Part shown: piece by piece, positions 22,642 through 32,852 of the stretch
Numbering within the stretch: the first letter of the stretch is position 1
Layout of the letters: each line of letters starts with the position of its first letter
DNA from: Enterobacteriaceae endosymbiont of Donacia cincticornis
GTDB lineage: Bacteria > Pseudomonadota > Gammaproteobacteria > Enterobacterales > Enterobacteriaceae
Assembly: GCF_012568845.1 (NCBI RefSeq)
Contig: NZ_CP046194.1
Location: forward strand, 331,142 to 395,141
DNA: 64,000 nt
Direction of reading: 5' to 3'
The notes under the pieces: model-generated
What the model saw: the letters and a program-made list of their open reading frames with translations, nothing else
What the model was told of the DNA's origin: nothing
Databases searched by the model: none
Program-made: the position numbers and the translations under genes

Positions 22642-23067
22642 TTATTTGCAAATTAATTTTTTTAATTTATTTCTAATAGTTTTTATAATAACATTTATAC
22701 CTTCTAATCTAGAAGTTGTTAAATATTTATCAAAAGATAAATTTTTAAAACAACCTTGAATATTAAAATTTATAATTTCATCATAATTTTTTTTATTATA
22801 GAAAATAAAAATCATTGTTAATAATCCTTTAATAATTGAGGAATCACTATCACCTTGAAATTTTACATTATTATTTGAATCAATTTCTATTGAAACCCAA
22901 ACTCTACTTTGGCATCCTGGTATAAAATTTTCTAAAGAATGTTTTTCTTTTGATAAAATAGGAATTTGATTGCCTAATTCTATTATATAAAGATATTTTT
23001 CTTCCCAATTACTACAATTTAAAAAATTATTTTTAATTTCATTCTGACTAGGTAAATTATATAACAT
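22642..23067 (-). CDS. sufE: sulfur acceptor protein SufE
   Basis: Accepts persulfide sulfur from SufS and delivers it to SufB in iron-sulfur cluster assembly. The 141 residues (E. coli 138) contain NWEEKYLYIIELG, the acceptor cysteine in FIPGCQSRVWV, and the QGDSDSSIIKGLL segment. Last gene of sufABCDSE; it begins 6 bases beyond the sufS stop. Confidence 0.97.
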   Translation of the reverse strand: MLYNLPSQNEIKNNFLNCSNWEEKYLYIIELGNQIPILSKEKHSLENFIPGCQSRVWVSIEIDSNNNVKFQGDSDSSIIKGLLTMIFIFYNKKNYDEIINFNIQGCFKNLSFDKYLTTSRLEGINVIIKTIRNKLKKLICK

Positions 23068-23073
23068 ATATTA

Positions 23074-24303
23074 TTATCTATTTAATAAATTTTTTATATA
23101 TATTAATCTATCTATAAAATAATCAATATCATTTTTATTATTATAAATAGAAAAAGAAATTCTACACATAGATTTTACTTTATAAAATTTCATAACAGGA
23201 ATAGAACAGTGATGACCAGTACGTATAGCGATACCATATTGATCTAAAAAACTACCTATATCATAGGAATGATAATTAGCTAGATTAAATGAAATTATAC
23301 CAATTCTATTAAGAGAATATTTTTGTCCAAAAATTTTAATATTAGGAATAGAATGAAATTTTTTAAAAGTATATTTTGTTAAATATTGATTATGTTTAAT
23401 AATATCATCTATATTAAATGACATAAACCATGATAAAGCAGCACCTAATCCTATAATACCAGATATATTAGGAGAACCTGCTTCAAATTTCCAAGGTATT
23501 CTTTCCCAAACAGGATTATTTTGATGTAAATCTATGATCATCCCTCCTCCCCCTTGCCATGGTGGCATAGATCCTAATATTTTTTTGATACCATATAATA
23601 TACCTATACCAGTAGGCCCAAAAATTTTATGTCCTGAAAATACAAAAAAATCACAATCTAATTTTTGAACATCAATTTTCTGAATTGAAATTGATTGAGC
23701 ACCATCAATTAAAGTAATAATATTTTTTTTTTTAGCTATTTTTATTACAGTTCTAATCGGATTAATAGTTCCTAAAATATTAGAAATATGTGTAATTGAT
23801 ATTAAACAAGTATTTTTATCAATTAATTCATTAATTTTATATAATTTTAAATTTCCATTTTTATCTAATGGTATAACACGAATATTAAATCCTATTTTTT
23901 TAGATAATATTATCCATGGAATAATATTAGAATGATGTTCCATTTCAGATATAATAATATTATTATATGATGAAATATTTTTTATTCCCCAAGTATTAGC
24001 AATTAAATTAATACTTTCAGTAGTACTTTTAGTAAAAATTATTTCTTCTGCATATTTTGCATTAATAAAACAAGCTATTTGAGCACGTATTTGTTCCATT
24101 TTTTTTGTTGCATTTACACTTAAACTATAAATACCTCTATTTACTGAAGAATATTCATTCTCATAAAAATTATTTAATGAAGAAATTACTTTTTGAGGTT
24201 TATGTACAGTAGCTGCATTATCTAAATAAATAAGTTTATTGCCATTAATTTTTTTTGAAAAAATAGGAAATTGTTTCCTGATATTTTTTATATTAAAATT
24301 CAT
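23074..24303 (-). CDS. sufS: cysteine desulfurase SufS
   Basis: Group II PLP cysteine desulfurase of the SUF system. The 409 residues (E. coli 406) include YLDNAATVHKPQKV, EHHSNIIPW, the PLP lysine in FFVFSGHKIFGPTGIG, and the active cysteine in RTGHHCSIPVM. Overlaps the end of sufD by 11 bases. Works with SufE, next in the operon. Confidence 0.98.
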   Translation of the reverse strand: MNFNIKNIRKQFPIFSKKINGNKLIYLDNAATVHKPQKVISSLNNFYENEYSSVNRGIYSLSVNATKKMEQIRAQIACFINAKYAEEIIFTKSTTESINLIANTWGIKNISSYNNIIISEMEHHSNIIPWIILSKKIGFNIRVIPLDKNGNLKLYKINELIDKNTCLISITHISNILGTINPIRTVIKIAKKKNIITLIDGAQSISIQKIDVQKLDCDFFVFSGHKIFGPTGIGILYGIKKILGSMPPWQGGGGMIIDLHQNNPVWERIPWKFEAGSPNISGIIGLGAALSWFMSFNIDDIIKHNQYLTKYTFKKFHSIPNIKIFGQKYSLNRIGIISFNLANYHSYDIGSFLDQYGIAIRTGHHCSIPVMKFYKVKSMCRISFSIYNNKNDIDYFIDRLIYIKNLLNR

Positions 24304-25576
24304 TTATAAAATTCTCTACTGATAAATAAAACGATATTTTTTTTAAAATTTCATTTTTAATAATATTATTACTAATTTCATTTAAAGAATCTAATATAAA
24401 AGACATAAGTAAAAGACTATATGCTTTTTTAAAACTTATACCTCTAGTTTTTAAAAAAAAAATTTGATTATAATCTATTCTACCTGTAAACACACTATGT
24501 GTACATTTTACATTATCATTTAAAATATCTAGATTAGGTTGGATATTTACCCTAGATAGTTTATTTAAAAGTAAACTACTATAATTTAATTGTCCATTAG
24601 TTTTCATAGCATATTTATTAATTTTTAATAATCCTATTAAATTTATTATTGACTGATCTAAGGTAATTGTTTTATGTAATTGTACACTACAAGAATTTTT
24701 TTTATTATGCTCTAAATAATTATTTACATTTATTATGTTAGAATTTTTAGAAAATAATAAACTATTATATATTAATTTTGTTTTTTCTCCTAAAAAACAA
24801 AAATTATTATTTTGATTAATATATTGATTTGACATCAATATATCTTCTTTTTTATAAAGAACATTATCATATAAAATAAATTCATTACTAATAGAACAAA
24901 AATTATTATTATTATTATTATTATAATTAGTTATAAAAGTATAATGTTCTAATTTAGAATTATTATCTATAATAAAAGTATTATAAATATTATTAATATA
25001 TGACTTATCTGTATTTATATGATGTTCTATTATAGTAGAAAAAGTATTTTTTATGTAAATAAAATTTCTATAATTAAATATAGCAATTTCATTTTTTTTA
25101 TTTTTATCATTAAAATATACAATATATAATGGTTTTTTAAACTTAATCTTTTTTATATTATTAATATTAATTATTACATTTTCTTTAGTAAAAGATTCAG
25201 ATAAATAATGATAAATATCTTTTTTAAAAAAATTACTATAATGAATATCATTATATAAGTTAATATGAATGTTATAATATTTATTATTTATATTACTAAG
25301 ATTTTTGTCAATTTTACCATTAATAAAAAATAATATAATTGCATCTATTGGAAATAATGATTTAAATAATTTATTATTATTAATAGGTAATGATTTTGAA
25401 TTAATTAATAAATTATTATTTAAATATTTAAATAATAATTTTTGATTATCACGTAATAATTCTTTTTTTAAAAAATTTTTTAATTTATATAAATCATTTT
25501 TTGTTTTTTTATAATAAAAATATTTTTTATTCAATTTATAAAGATTTTTTAATTTATTATAAATATTATTTTTCAT
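24293..25576 (-). CDS. sufD: Fe-S assembly scaffold subunit SufD
   Basis: Partner of SufB in the SufBC2D scaffold where clusters form. Start at ATG 25576 gives 427 residues (E. coli 423). An in-frame ATG at 25594 adds six residues. The N-terminal half is strongly diverged and Asn rich. The C-terminal beta-helix region is recognisable, with KTNGQLNYSSLLLNKLS and NDNVKCTHSVFTGRID, which contains the conserved Cys-x-His functionally required in E. coli SufD. Overlaps sufC at its start and sufS at its end. Confidence 0.95.
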   Translation of the reverse strand: MKNNIYNKLKNLYKLNKKYFYYKKTKNDLYKLKNFLKKELLRDNQKLLFKYLNNNLLINSKSLPINNNKLFKSLFPIDAIILFFINGKIDKNLSNINNKYYNIHINLYNDIHYSNFFKKDIYHYLSESFTKENVIININNIKKIKFKKPLYIVYFNDKNKKNEIAIFNYRNFIYIKNTFSTIIEHHINTDKSYINNIYNTFIIDNNSKLEHYTFITNYNNNNNNNFCSISNEFILYDNVLYKKEDILMSNQYINQNNNFCFLGEKTKLIYNSLLFSKNSNIINVNNYLEHNKKNSCSVQLHKTITLDQSIINLIGLLKINKYAMKTNGQLNYSSLLLNKLSRVNIQPNLDILNDNVKCTHSVFTGRIDYNQIFFLKTRGISFKKAYSLLLMSFILDSLNEISNNIIKNEILKKISFYLSVENFINEF

Positions 25577-26309
25577 TAATATACCCATATCCATATTTAT
25601 CTAAATCAGAAAGAATACTCATATTTCCTGACCTTATAATATTTTTATTATATAATATATGGATATAATCAGGATTAACATAATCAAGAATACGACGATA
25701 ATGTGTAATAATTAAAAATGATCTGTTTTTATTTTTCATTAAATTAATTATTTTAGATGCTAATTTTAGAGCATCTATATCTAATCCAGAATCAATTTCG
25801 TCTAAAATACAGAGATTTGGTTCTAATACAAACATTTGTAATATATCATTAATTTTTTTTTCTCCTCCAGAAAATCCGACGTTTACAAAACGTTGTAAAA
25901 AATCTTTTGTTTTACCTAAAATTTTTATTTTTTCATCTATTATTTTATGATAAGATGATCTATCTAATGTTTTATTATCTCTATATTTTTTTATTGCTTT
26001 TAGAGAATTATATAAAAATATATTATTGGTAACTCCTGGTATTTCAATAGGATACTGAAAAGAAACAAAAATACCTTCCCTAGCTCTAATTTCTGGCTCT
26101 AAATGTAATAATTTTTTTTTTTTAAATAATATTTCTCCTTTAGTAATAAGGTATTCTTTTTTACCAGATATTACATATGATAACGTACTTTTACCAGAAC
26201 CATTAGGTCCCATAATGGCATGAATTTCTCCTGGATTTATAGATAAATTAAATTTATTTAAAATAATTTTATTATTTATATTAACACATAAATTTTTAAT
26301 ATTTAACAT
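25566..26309 (-). CDS. sufC: Fe-S assembly ATPase SufC
   Basis: ABC-type ATPase that drives conformational change in the SufBCD scaffold. The 247 residues (E. coli 248) have Walker A MGPNGSGKST, Q-loop FVSFQYPIEIPG, a signature region FSGGEKKINDILQM, and Walker B LCILDEIDSGLDIDAL. Soluble, with no membrane segments, as expected of SufC. Between sufB and sufD. Confidence 0.98.
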   Translation of the reverse strand: MLNIKNLCVNINNKIILNKFNLSINPGEIHAIMGPNGSGKSTLSYVISGKKEYLITKGEILFKKKKLLHLEPEIRAREGIFVSFQYPIEIPGVTNNIFLYNSLKAIKKYRDNKTLDRSSYHKIIDEKIKILGKTKDFLQRFVNVGFSGGEKKINDILQMFVLEPNLCILDEIDSGLDIDALKLASKIINLMKNKNRSFLIITHYRRILDYVNPDYIHILYNKNIIRSGNMSILSDLDKYGYGYINEK

Positions 26310-26343
26310 AGTTTTTTAAATTATTATTACTAAATATCTTATT

Positions 26344-27780
26344 TTATCCTATACTATCATCTAAATGAATAGATAATAATTTTTGTGCTTCAACTGCAAA
26401 TTCTAAAGGAAATTTTATAAAAATATCTCTACAAAAACCATTAATAATAAGAGATATAGCATCTTCTTTATTTAATCCTCTTTGTAAACAAAAAAAAATT
26501 TGATTTTCTTCTATTTTAGAAGTAGAAGCTTCATGTTCAACTTGTGCAGTATTATTTAATATTTTTAAATTAGGATATGTATGTGTACTACACTTAGATC
26601 CGATTAAAATTGAATCACATTGAGTAAAATTACGAGAATTTTCAGCATCTTTATCAATATAAACTAACCCACGATAAGTATTTTTACTTTTTTCTGTAGA
26701 AATACTTTTAGAAATGATTGTCGACTTTGTATGTTTACCTATATGTATCATTTTAGTACCAGTATCAGCTTGTTGATTACCATTAGTTAATGAAACAGAA
26801 AAAAATTCTCCTACTGAATTTTTTCCTTTTAAAATAACACTCGGATATTTCCAAGTAATAGCTGCACCAGTTTCTGATTGTGTCCAAGACATTTTACTAT
26901 TTTCTCCATAACATATCGCTCTTTTAGTTACAAAATTTAGAATACCTCCTTTATTATTTTCATTACCCGAAAACCAATTTTGTACGGTTGAATAATTTAC
27001 TTGTGCATTTTTATATAGGATTACTTCAACTACAGCAGCATGTAATTGAGAATTATTTCTAATCGGTGCAGAGCAACCTTCTATATAATTTACATAACTA
27101 TTTTCATCTGCTACTAAAATAGTACGTTCAAATTGACCAATATTTTTTTGATTAATTCTAAAATAAGTAGATAAATCTATAGGACATTTTGTATTTTTTG
27201 GAATATAAATAAATGTACCATCTGAAATAACAGCTGCATTTAATGATGCAAAAAAATTATCGTCGGCAGGTACTACAAACCCTAAGTATTTTTGAACTAA
27301 TTTAGGATAATGTTTAATAGCATAATTTAATGAACAAAAAATTATTCCTTTATTTAAAAGTTGTTTCTGGTTAGTTGTAATAACTGAAACAGAATCAAAA
27401 ATAGCATCAATTGCTATATTTGAATTATTTTTAATAGGTAATTTTAATTTATGAAAAGTATTTTTAATTTCAGATGTAAAATATTTATTTTTAATATTAT
27501 TATTTAGTATATTATATGAAGGAGCTGAATAATAAATATATTTTTGATAATTTAATTTTTTAAAATGTCCATTTAACCAATGAGGTTCTGTTTTTTTTAG
27601 CCAAGAATTATATCCTTTTAATCTAAATTGTAACATCCATGGTGGTTCATTACGAATTTTAGAAATTTTATATATAATATCCATATTAATACCTGGAATA
27701 AATTTTTTATTTTTTAATTTGGTAAAAAATCCTTCTTTATATAAATTTTTTTTTTTAAAATATTTAGAATTAATATTCAT
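26344..27780 (-). CDS. sufB: Fe-S assembly scaffold subunit SufB
   Basis: Main scaffold on which SUF builds clusters. I take the ATG at 27780 (MNINSKYFKKKN), just outside sufA, giving 478 residues (E. coli 495). A longer reading to 27828 would overlap sufA. Conserved blocks are EPPWMLQFRLKGY, VPADDNFFASLNAAV, NYIEGCSAP (with the SufB cysteine), MSWTQSETGAAITWKYP, and the C-terminal QCDSILIGSKCSTHTYP with the cluster-ligand cysteine. Confidence 0.97.
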   Translation of the reverse strand: MNINSKYFKKKNLYKEGFFTKLKNKKFIPGINMDIIYKISKIRNEPPWMLQFRLKGYNSWLKKTEPHWLNGHFKKLNYQKYIYYSAPSYNILNNNIKNKYFTSEIKNTFHKLKLPIKNNSNIAIDAIFDSVSVITTNQKQLLNKGIIFCSLNYAIKHYPKLVQKYLGFVVPADDNFFASLNAAVISDGTFIYIPKNTKCPIDLSTYFRINQKNIGQFERTILVADENSYVNYIEGCSAPIRNNSQLHAAVVEVILYKNAQVNYSTVQNWFSGNENNKGGILNFVTKRAICYGENSKMSWTQSETGAAITWKYPSVILKGKNSVGEFFSVSLTNGNQQADTGTKMIHIGKHTKSTIISKSISTEKSKNTYRGLVYIDKDAENSRNFTQCDSILIGSKCSTHTYPNLKILNNTAQVEHEASTSKIEENQIFFCLQRGLNKEDAISLIINGFCRDIFIKFPLEFAVEAQKLLSIHLDDSIG

Positions 27781-27796
27781 TTTATTTATTCTTTTT

Positions 27797-28171
27797 TTAT
27801 TTAAAAGTAAAACTTTTTTTACATCCACAAAATTGTTTAATTTTATTATTGTAAAATTGAAAAGATTGATAAAAATTATCTTTTATAAAATCAATAATAG
27901 TACCATCTATAAAAATAAGATCTTCATTATTAACAGATATACATATTTTATTTTTTTGAAAAATAATTTCATTATTTAATAATTTATCTAATAATAAAAT
28001 GTTATATTTTAATCCAAAACAACCAGATTTTTTTAAAAATAATTTTATTCCTTTACTATTATTTTTTTTAATTATTTTATTTATTTGTAATGATGCTGTT
28101 TGTGTTATATATAAACCTTTATAATTATTTTTTGCACATATTAAATGTATTAAATCTTTTTTTTTTTTCAT
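27797..28171 (-). CDS. sufA: A-type Fe-S carrier SufA
   Basis: Carries assembled clusters from SufBCD to target proteins. The 124 residues (E. coli 122) keep the three cluster-binding cysteines of A-type carriers: one in KKSGCFGLKY and two in the C-terminal FCGCKKS. FIDGTIIDFI is also typical. ErpA and IscA have the same fold, but first position in sufABCDSE makes SufA the natural call. The SUF promoter should lie in the 161 bases to murJ; I see no convincing IscR or Fur site there. Confidence 0.95.
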   Translation of the reverse strand: MKKKKDLIHLICAKNNYKGLYITQTASLQINKIIKKNNSKGIKLFLKKSGCFGLKYNILLLDKLLNNEIIFQKNKICISVNNEDLIFIDGTIIDFIKDNFYQSFQFYNNKIKQFCGCKKSFTFK

Positions 28172-28332
28172 ACAAAAAACCTATAAATATTATTTATTTA
28201 TTTTAATTTTAAAAATTAAAAATAAAGAATTTTTTCTTTTAAAAAAAAGAATAATATAATTACTTAAATTAATATAAAAAATATATATCAATATAGTATT
28301 TAAATTATTATTTATAGTCTATAAAAATATAA

Positions 28333-29880
28333 TTATTTAATTATATTTTTTAAAGAAAAATCTTTAACACGGAAACCTAATAAAAATAATATTAAAATAT
28401 ATAAAATAAAAATTAGAAAACAAATACTTAATAAACAAAAAATACGTATTTTAAATGAAGATAAAATTAACCACTTTTCAGGTAATTTATTAACAATTAA
28501 TAATAAGATAATACTTAAAATTACTGTAACTATCAGAATACGTAATAAAAAATATAACCAACCCTTTTCTGGTTTATATAAATTTCTTTTAATTAATGTA
28601 TTATACAATAAAATTACATTTAAAAAAGCAGCTATATCTATTGATATAGGAAATCCTATATGATGTAAAAAAAAGATAAATATAGGACTTATAAACTGAG
28701 TAATAATTAAAACAAATATGTTAATTTGGACAGGTGTTTTTACATCTTGTCTTGCAAAAAATCCTATTGCTAAAACTTTAGAAATAATTAGGAATAATAT
28801 TCCTACAGAATATATAATAATATTCATTTGAGTCATTAAAACATCAAAATAAGTAAATGCTCCATATTGAAAGAATGAAATTAATAATAATTTTGATAAA
28901 AATCCTAAAATTAATGAACTAGGTACTATTAATAAAAAACATAAACGTAAACCTATATCCATTAATTGGTTATATTCATGTTCTTTATTTTGATTATAAG
29001 CATCAGTTAAAGCAGGTAATAATACTATTGTTAATGCTATTCCAAACATACCGACAGGTAATTCCATAAGACGATCAGAATAATAAATCCAAGTAATTGA
29101 TCCTGTAATTAAAAAAGAAGAAAAAGCAGAATTAATTAATAAAGATATCTGTGTTATTGTGACACCAATAATTGCAGTGCACATTTTTTTTAAAACTCTT
29201 ATTACTCCTTTATCAAAATTTTTAAAACTTGGTAAAATTAACATATTTATTTTTTTTAAATAAATTAATTGATAAAAAATTTGTGATAATCCACCAATTA
29301 ATACAGCCCAAGCTAAAATTAATATTGATGGTTCTAAAAGATTAGGAAATATAATAATTAATAATATCATACTTACATTTAATAAAATCGGTGTTACAGC
29401 TGGTACAAAAAAATTTTTCCAAATATTTAAAATAGAGCTTGCTAATGATGATAATGATACTAATAAAATATATGGAAAAGTCATTTTTAAAATTTTTGAT
29501 GTAAGTTTTAATTTAAAATCTGTATTTATAAAACCTGGTGCGATAATAGAAATAATAAAAGAAGAAAATATTATACCTAATGTTAATATTATAGAAAGTA
29601 TAATAATTAATATACCTAATGTAGAAGCAATAAAATTTTTTGTTTCTTTATTACTTTTTTTATTTTTATATTCGGCTAATATAGGAGTAAAAGCTTGAGA
29701 AAAAGCTCCTTCTGCAAATATACGTCTTAATAAATTAGGTAATTTAAATGCTATAAAAAAAGAATCACTATAAATACCAGCACCAAAAACTTTTGCGATG
29801 AGACTATCTCTTATAAAGCCTAATAATCGAGAAAATAATGTGATTATACTAACTGTCGTTAATGATTTTAATAAATTCAT
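28333..29880 (-). CDS. murJ: lipid II flippase MurJ
   Basis: Polytopic inner-membrane protein of the MOP superfamily that flips lipid II across the inner membrane for peptidoglycan synthesis. The 515 residues (E. coli 511) form about 14 hydrophobic segments and carry TLFSRLLGFIRDSLIAKVFG and LPNLLRRIFAEGAFSQAFTP at the N-terminus, with the family's essential arginines. Monocistronic, divergent from ribA across a 173-base gap. With murI it supports residual wall synthesis. Confidence 0.97.
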   Translation of the reverse strand: MNLLKSLTTVSIITLFSRLLGFIRDSLIAKVFGAGIYSDSFFIAFKLPNLLRRIFAEGAFSQAFTPILAEYKNKKSNKETKNFIASTLGILIIILSIILTLGIIFSSFIISIIAPGFINTDFKLKLTSKILKMTFPYILLVSLSSLASSILNIWKNFFVPAVTPILLNVSMILLIIIFPNLLEPSILILAWAVLIGGLSQIFYQLIYLKKINMLILPSFKNFDKGVIRVLKKMCTAIIGVTITQISLLINSAFSSFLITGSITWIYYSDRLMELPVGMFGIALTIVLLPALTDAYNQNKEHEYNQLMDIGLRLCFLLIVPSSLILGFLSKLLLISFFQYGAFTYFDVLMTQMNIIIYSVGILFLIISKVLAIGFFARQDVKTPVQINIFVLIITQFISPIFIFFLHHIGFPISIDIAAFLNVILLYNTLIKRNLYKPEKGWLYFLLRILIVTVILSIILLLIVNKLPEKWLILSSFKIRIFCLLSICFLIFILYILILFLLGFRVKDFSLKNIIK

Positions 29881-30053
29881 ATAATTCCTAAAAATAATAG
29901 TTTATTATATAGATAAATTATTTTAATAAAAAATTCAATATAATAAATTATTTTCTTTTAGAAAAAAAGATTTAATATTATTTTTTATTAAAAAATTTAA
30001 ATAGATATTTATTTTTTATAAAATTTAATTTTTAAAAAAAAAGGAAAATATTT

Positions 30054-30647
30054 ATGAATATAAAAGAAATATCTAGAGCAAAATTACCTACAAAATGGGG
30101 TAAATTTATTATTATAGGTTTTAAAGAAAAAAATACAGGTAATAATCATATTGCTTTAGTAAAAGGTTTAAAAAATATAAATAAAAATTCAATTATTTTA
30201 ACAAGAATACATTCAGAATGTTTAACTGGAGATGTATTTTACAGTTTACGCTGTGATTGTGGTTTACAATTAAAATTATCTTTGGATAGAATTGCTAAAG
30301 AAACATGTGGAATATTAATCTATCATAGACAAGAAGGAAGAAATATTGGAATTTTAAATAAAATTAAAGCTTATAATTTACAAGATAAAGGATTAGATAC
30401 TGTAGAAGCTAATTATAAATTAGGATTTCGGGCAGATGAGAGAGATTTTTTTTCTTGTATTAATATATTAAAAATTTTAGGTATTAAAAATATTAAACTA
30501 TTAACAAATAATCCATACAAAATTAGAATTTTAAAAAAATATGGAATAAATATTATAGATAGAATACCATTAATTATAAATTATAATATTTATAATTTTA
30601 AATATTTAAATACTAAATATTTAAAATTAAAACATTTATTATTTTAA
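30054..30647 (+). CDS. ribA: GTP cyclohydrolase II
   Basis: First committed step of riboflavin synthesis from GTP. The 197 residues (E. coli 196) hold the zinc-binding cysteines in [17 protein letters not shown], the catalytic [12 protein letters not shown] (usually GRGIG, here Asn), and the GTP-binding region [15 protein letters not shown] precedes the ATG. Converges on sbcB with a 6-base gap. Suggests a B2 contribution to the host, or FMN for NuoF, if the other rib genes exist elsewhere. Confidence 0.97.
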   Translation: MNIKEISRAKLPTKWGKFIIIGFKEKNTGNNHIALVKGLKNINKNSIILTRIHSECLTGDVFYSLRCDCGLQLKLSLDRIAKETCGILIYHRQEGRNIGILNKIKAYNLQDKGLDTVEANYKLGFRADERDFFSCINILKILGIKNIKLLTNNPYKIRILKKYGINIIDRIPLIINYNIYNFKYLNTKYLKLKHLLF

Positions 30648-30653
30648 TAATAT

Positions 30654-32075
30654 TTAATATATTTTGATACTAAAATTATTTTTAACATATTTCAGTAACT
30701 TTTTTAAAGTTAATTTTTTTTTATTACAAAATTTTTTTTTTAAAAGTTTTTTTATTTGAAAAATATATTTTTTAAGAAAATTTTGATTAAATATATTTTT
30801 TTTATATACATCCCATTTTTTTTGTTCAATTATATTTAATTTTATAGGAAAATTTCTTGCTTTATATTTAAAAAATAAAACATTAGCTCTTTGATCTTTA
30901 AAAAATAATTTTTTTAAAAAAAAAAATTTTTCATCTTGTATTTGTTTAAATTTTAATAAATCTTCATCAGAAAAAAAATTGTTATATAATTGTTCATCAA
31001 CATTATAAATATTAGTTTTATCATCGTTTTTTACGATATTATTAATTAGAAAAAATTTGATAATATTTTTTATTTTTAAAAAATTATTTTGTAATAAAAT
31101 AAAATTTTTTATATAAAAAATTTTATCAAATTTTAAACGATTAATATCAATTTGTTTTAAAAAATAAAATGGTAATAATAATGGTATTTTATTAAAATTA
31201 ATAAGTTGTATGTATGAATAGATATATTTTGAGTATAATTGATTTTTCTTTTTAAAAATTTGTAAAAAATAATTTATATCTTTTTTTAAATTAAAAGTAA
31301 CTAATATATTTTTATTTTGTTCATACCAAAATAATGGAGTTACACAATTTATATTGTTATTTTTATTTTTATAAATATTACTAATATGAATTAAAATTTG
31401 AATTCTTGATAAATCTATAATTTTTATTAATTTTTGTTTATTTCTATTTTTAAAAAAATATTTATATAATAGCGGTTGTTTATTTTTAATTAATTTTGTA
31501 ATAGCTATTGTGGTATATACATCAGATAATGCATCATGAACTTTGTATGGTATAAGATTATTTAATTTTGCAATTTTTTCAAGATTAAAAATAGGAATAT
31601 TATTAATTTTAGGCCAAACAATTCCATTAGGTCTTAATACATAACATGCTCTAACTAAAGTTAATATATCCCATCTACTATTATTATTTTTCCAAAACCA
31701 ACTATATGGATCATAAAAATTTCGATAAAATAAAAATTTACTAAATTCATCATCAAAATAAAGATTATTATATCCAATAATACAAGTATTTGGGTATAAA
31801 AATATACTATTAATAAGATTAGCAAATTTATTTTCTTGTAATCCTTTTGAATTTACCAGATACGGATCTATATTATGTATTATTATTGATTGAGGATCAG
31901 GTAAATAATCGTTAGGTATTTTACAGTAAAGTACCGTAGGTTTATGAATAATATTAAAATTAATATCAGTACGTATACAAGCAAATTGAGCAATTCTATC
32001 TTTTTTAGGATTTAAACCAAAAGTTTCATAATCATAAAATAAAAAATTAAATTTTAATTTTTTTTTCTTTAACAT
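30654..32075 (-). CDS. sbcB: exodeoxyribonuclease I
   Basis: 3'-5' exonuclease on single-stranded DNA, acting in recombination and mismatch repair. The 473 residues match E. coli ExoI (475). All DEDD catalytic positions are visible: FYDYETFG near residue 14, YNNLYFDDEF near 110, and KVHDALSDVYTTIA near 180. The C-terminal half is strongly diverged and Lys/Asn rich but uninterrupted. Its retention is curious in a genome with so little repair, but the exonuclease site appears intact. Confidence 0.94.
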   Translation of the reverse strand: MLKKKKLKFNFLFYDYETFGLNPKKDRIAQFACIRTDINFNIIHKPTVLYCKIPNDYLPDPQSIIIHNIDPYLVNSKGLQENKFANLINSIFLYPNTCIIGYNNLYFDDEFSKFLFYRNFYDPYSWFWKNNNSRWDILTLVRACYVLRPNGIVWPKINNIPIFNLEKIAKLNNLIPYKVHDALSDVYTTIAITKLIKNKQPLLYKYFFKNRNKQKLIKIIDLSRIQILIHISNIYKNKNNNINCVTPLFWYEQNKNILVTFNLKKDINYFLQIFKKKNQLYSKYIYSYIQLINFNKIPLLLPFYFLKQIDINRLKFDKIFYIKNFILLQNNFLKIKNIIKFFLINNIVKNDDKTNIYNVDEQLYNNFFSDEDLLKFKQIQDEKFFFLKKLFFKDQRANVLFFKYKARNFPIKLNIIEQKKWDVYKKNIFNQNFLKKYIFQIKKLLKKKFCNKKKLTLKKLLKYVKNNFSIKIY

Positions 32076-32132
32076 AGTATATAATACAATAATATATTAT
32101 TGATATTTTTACAATAATTATTAATTAATTAT

Positions 32133-32217
32133 GGTGAGATGACCGAGTGGTTTAAGGTGCATGCCTGGAAAGTATGTATATGGAAACATATCAGGGGTTC
32201 GAATCCCCTTCTCACCA
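32133..32217 (+). tRNA. tRNA-Ser (GGA)
   Basis: 85 bases with acceptor GGTGAGA/TCTCACC, anticodon loop CTGGAAA (anticodon GGA), the long serine variable arm ATATGGAAACATAT-like, and T-arm GGGGTTCGAATCCCC. CCA is not encoded. It lies 43 bases before the DedA-family gene and may share its transcript. Confidence 0.97.
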
Positions 32218-32260
32218 AAATAAAATATATATATTAACCATTTTAAAATATGATATTAAT

Positions 32261-32836
32261 ATGTTTGATATAAATTTAACTAAAATAATGTATAAATATG
32301 GTTACTTAATAGTATTATTTAGTTCTTTAATTGAATGGGAAACATTTATTATTATTGCTGGTATGTTAGCTCATAAAAAAATTTTAAATTTAAATAATAT
32401 TATAATTATTACTATAATAGGTTCTATCTTAAGTAACCAAATACTATTTTATATAGGCAAAAAATACAGTAAAAATTTTTTATTTATTTTAAAAAATTAT
32501 AATTTAAAAATTCAAAAATATCGTTTTTTATTTAAAAAATATCCCTATTTTTTTATCATTATAACAAGATTTATTTATGGATTTAGATTAATAAGTCCCA
32601 TAACAATGGGTATTACTAAAATTTCTAATGTAAAATTTTTTTTATCCAATATTATTGGAGCTTTTATTTGGACTTTTTTTTTTACTATTTCTGGATATTT
32701 TTTTGGTGAAATTATTTCTACATGGATAAAAGATATTACTAAAATTATTCAATATTTTTTATTTATTTTTTTATTATTAATAATAATCTTTTTTCTATTC
32801 AAATTCATAAAGATAAAATTTAAATATTTTAAATAA
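32261..32836 (+). CDS. yohD: DedA-family inner-membrane protein (YohD-like)
   Basis: Member of the DedA/SNARE-associated superfamily, thought to act in lipid or undecaprenyl-phosphate transport and membrane homeostasis. Start at ATG 32261; the upstream reading runs into tRNA-Ser. The 191 residues (E. coli YohD 192) match YohD best: YGYLIVLFSS, the glutamate in IEWETF, ILSNQILFYIG, TRFIYGFRLISPITMG and ISGYFFGEII, with four to five hydrophobic segments. Converges on nuoN with a 16-base gap. Family call is firm. The exact orthologue and substrate are less so. Confidence 0.88.
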   Translation: MFDINLTKIMYKYGYLIVLFSSLIEWETFIIIAGMLAHKKILNLNNIIIITIIGSILSNQILFYIGKKYSKNFLFILKNYNLKIQKYRFLFKKYPYFFIIITRFIYGFRLISPITMGITKISNVKFFLSNIIGAFIWTFFFTISGYFFGEIISTWIKDITKIIQYFLFIFLLLIIIFFLFKFIKIKFKYFK

Positions 32837-32852
32837 TTATATTTTATAAATT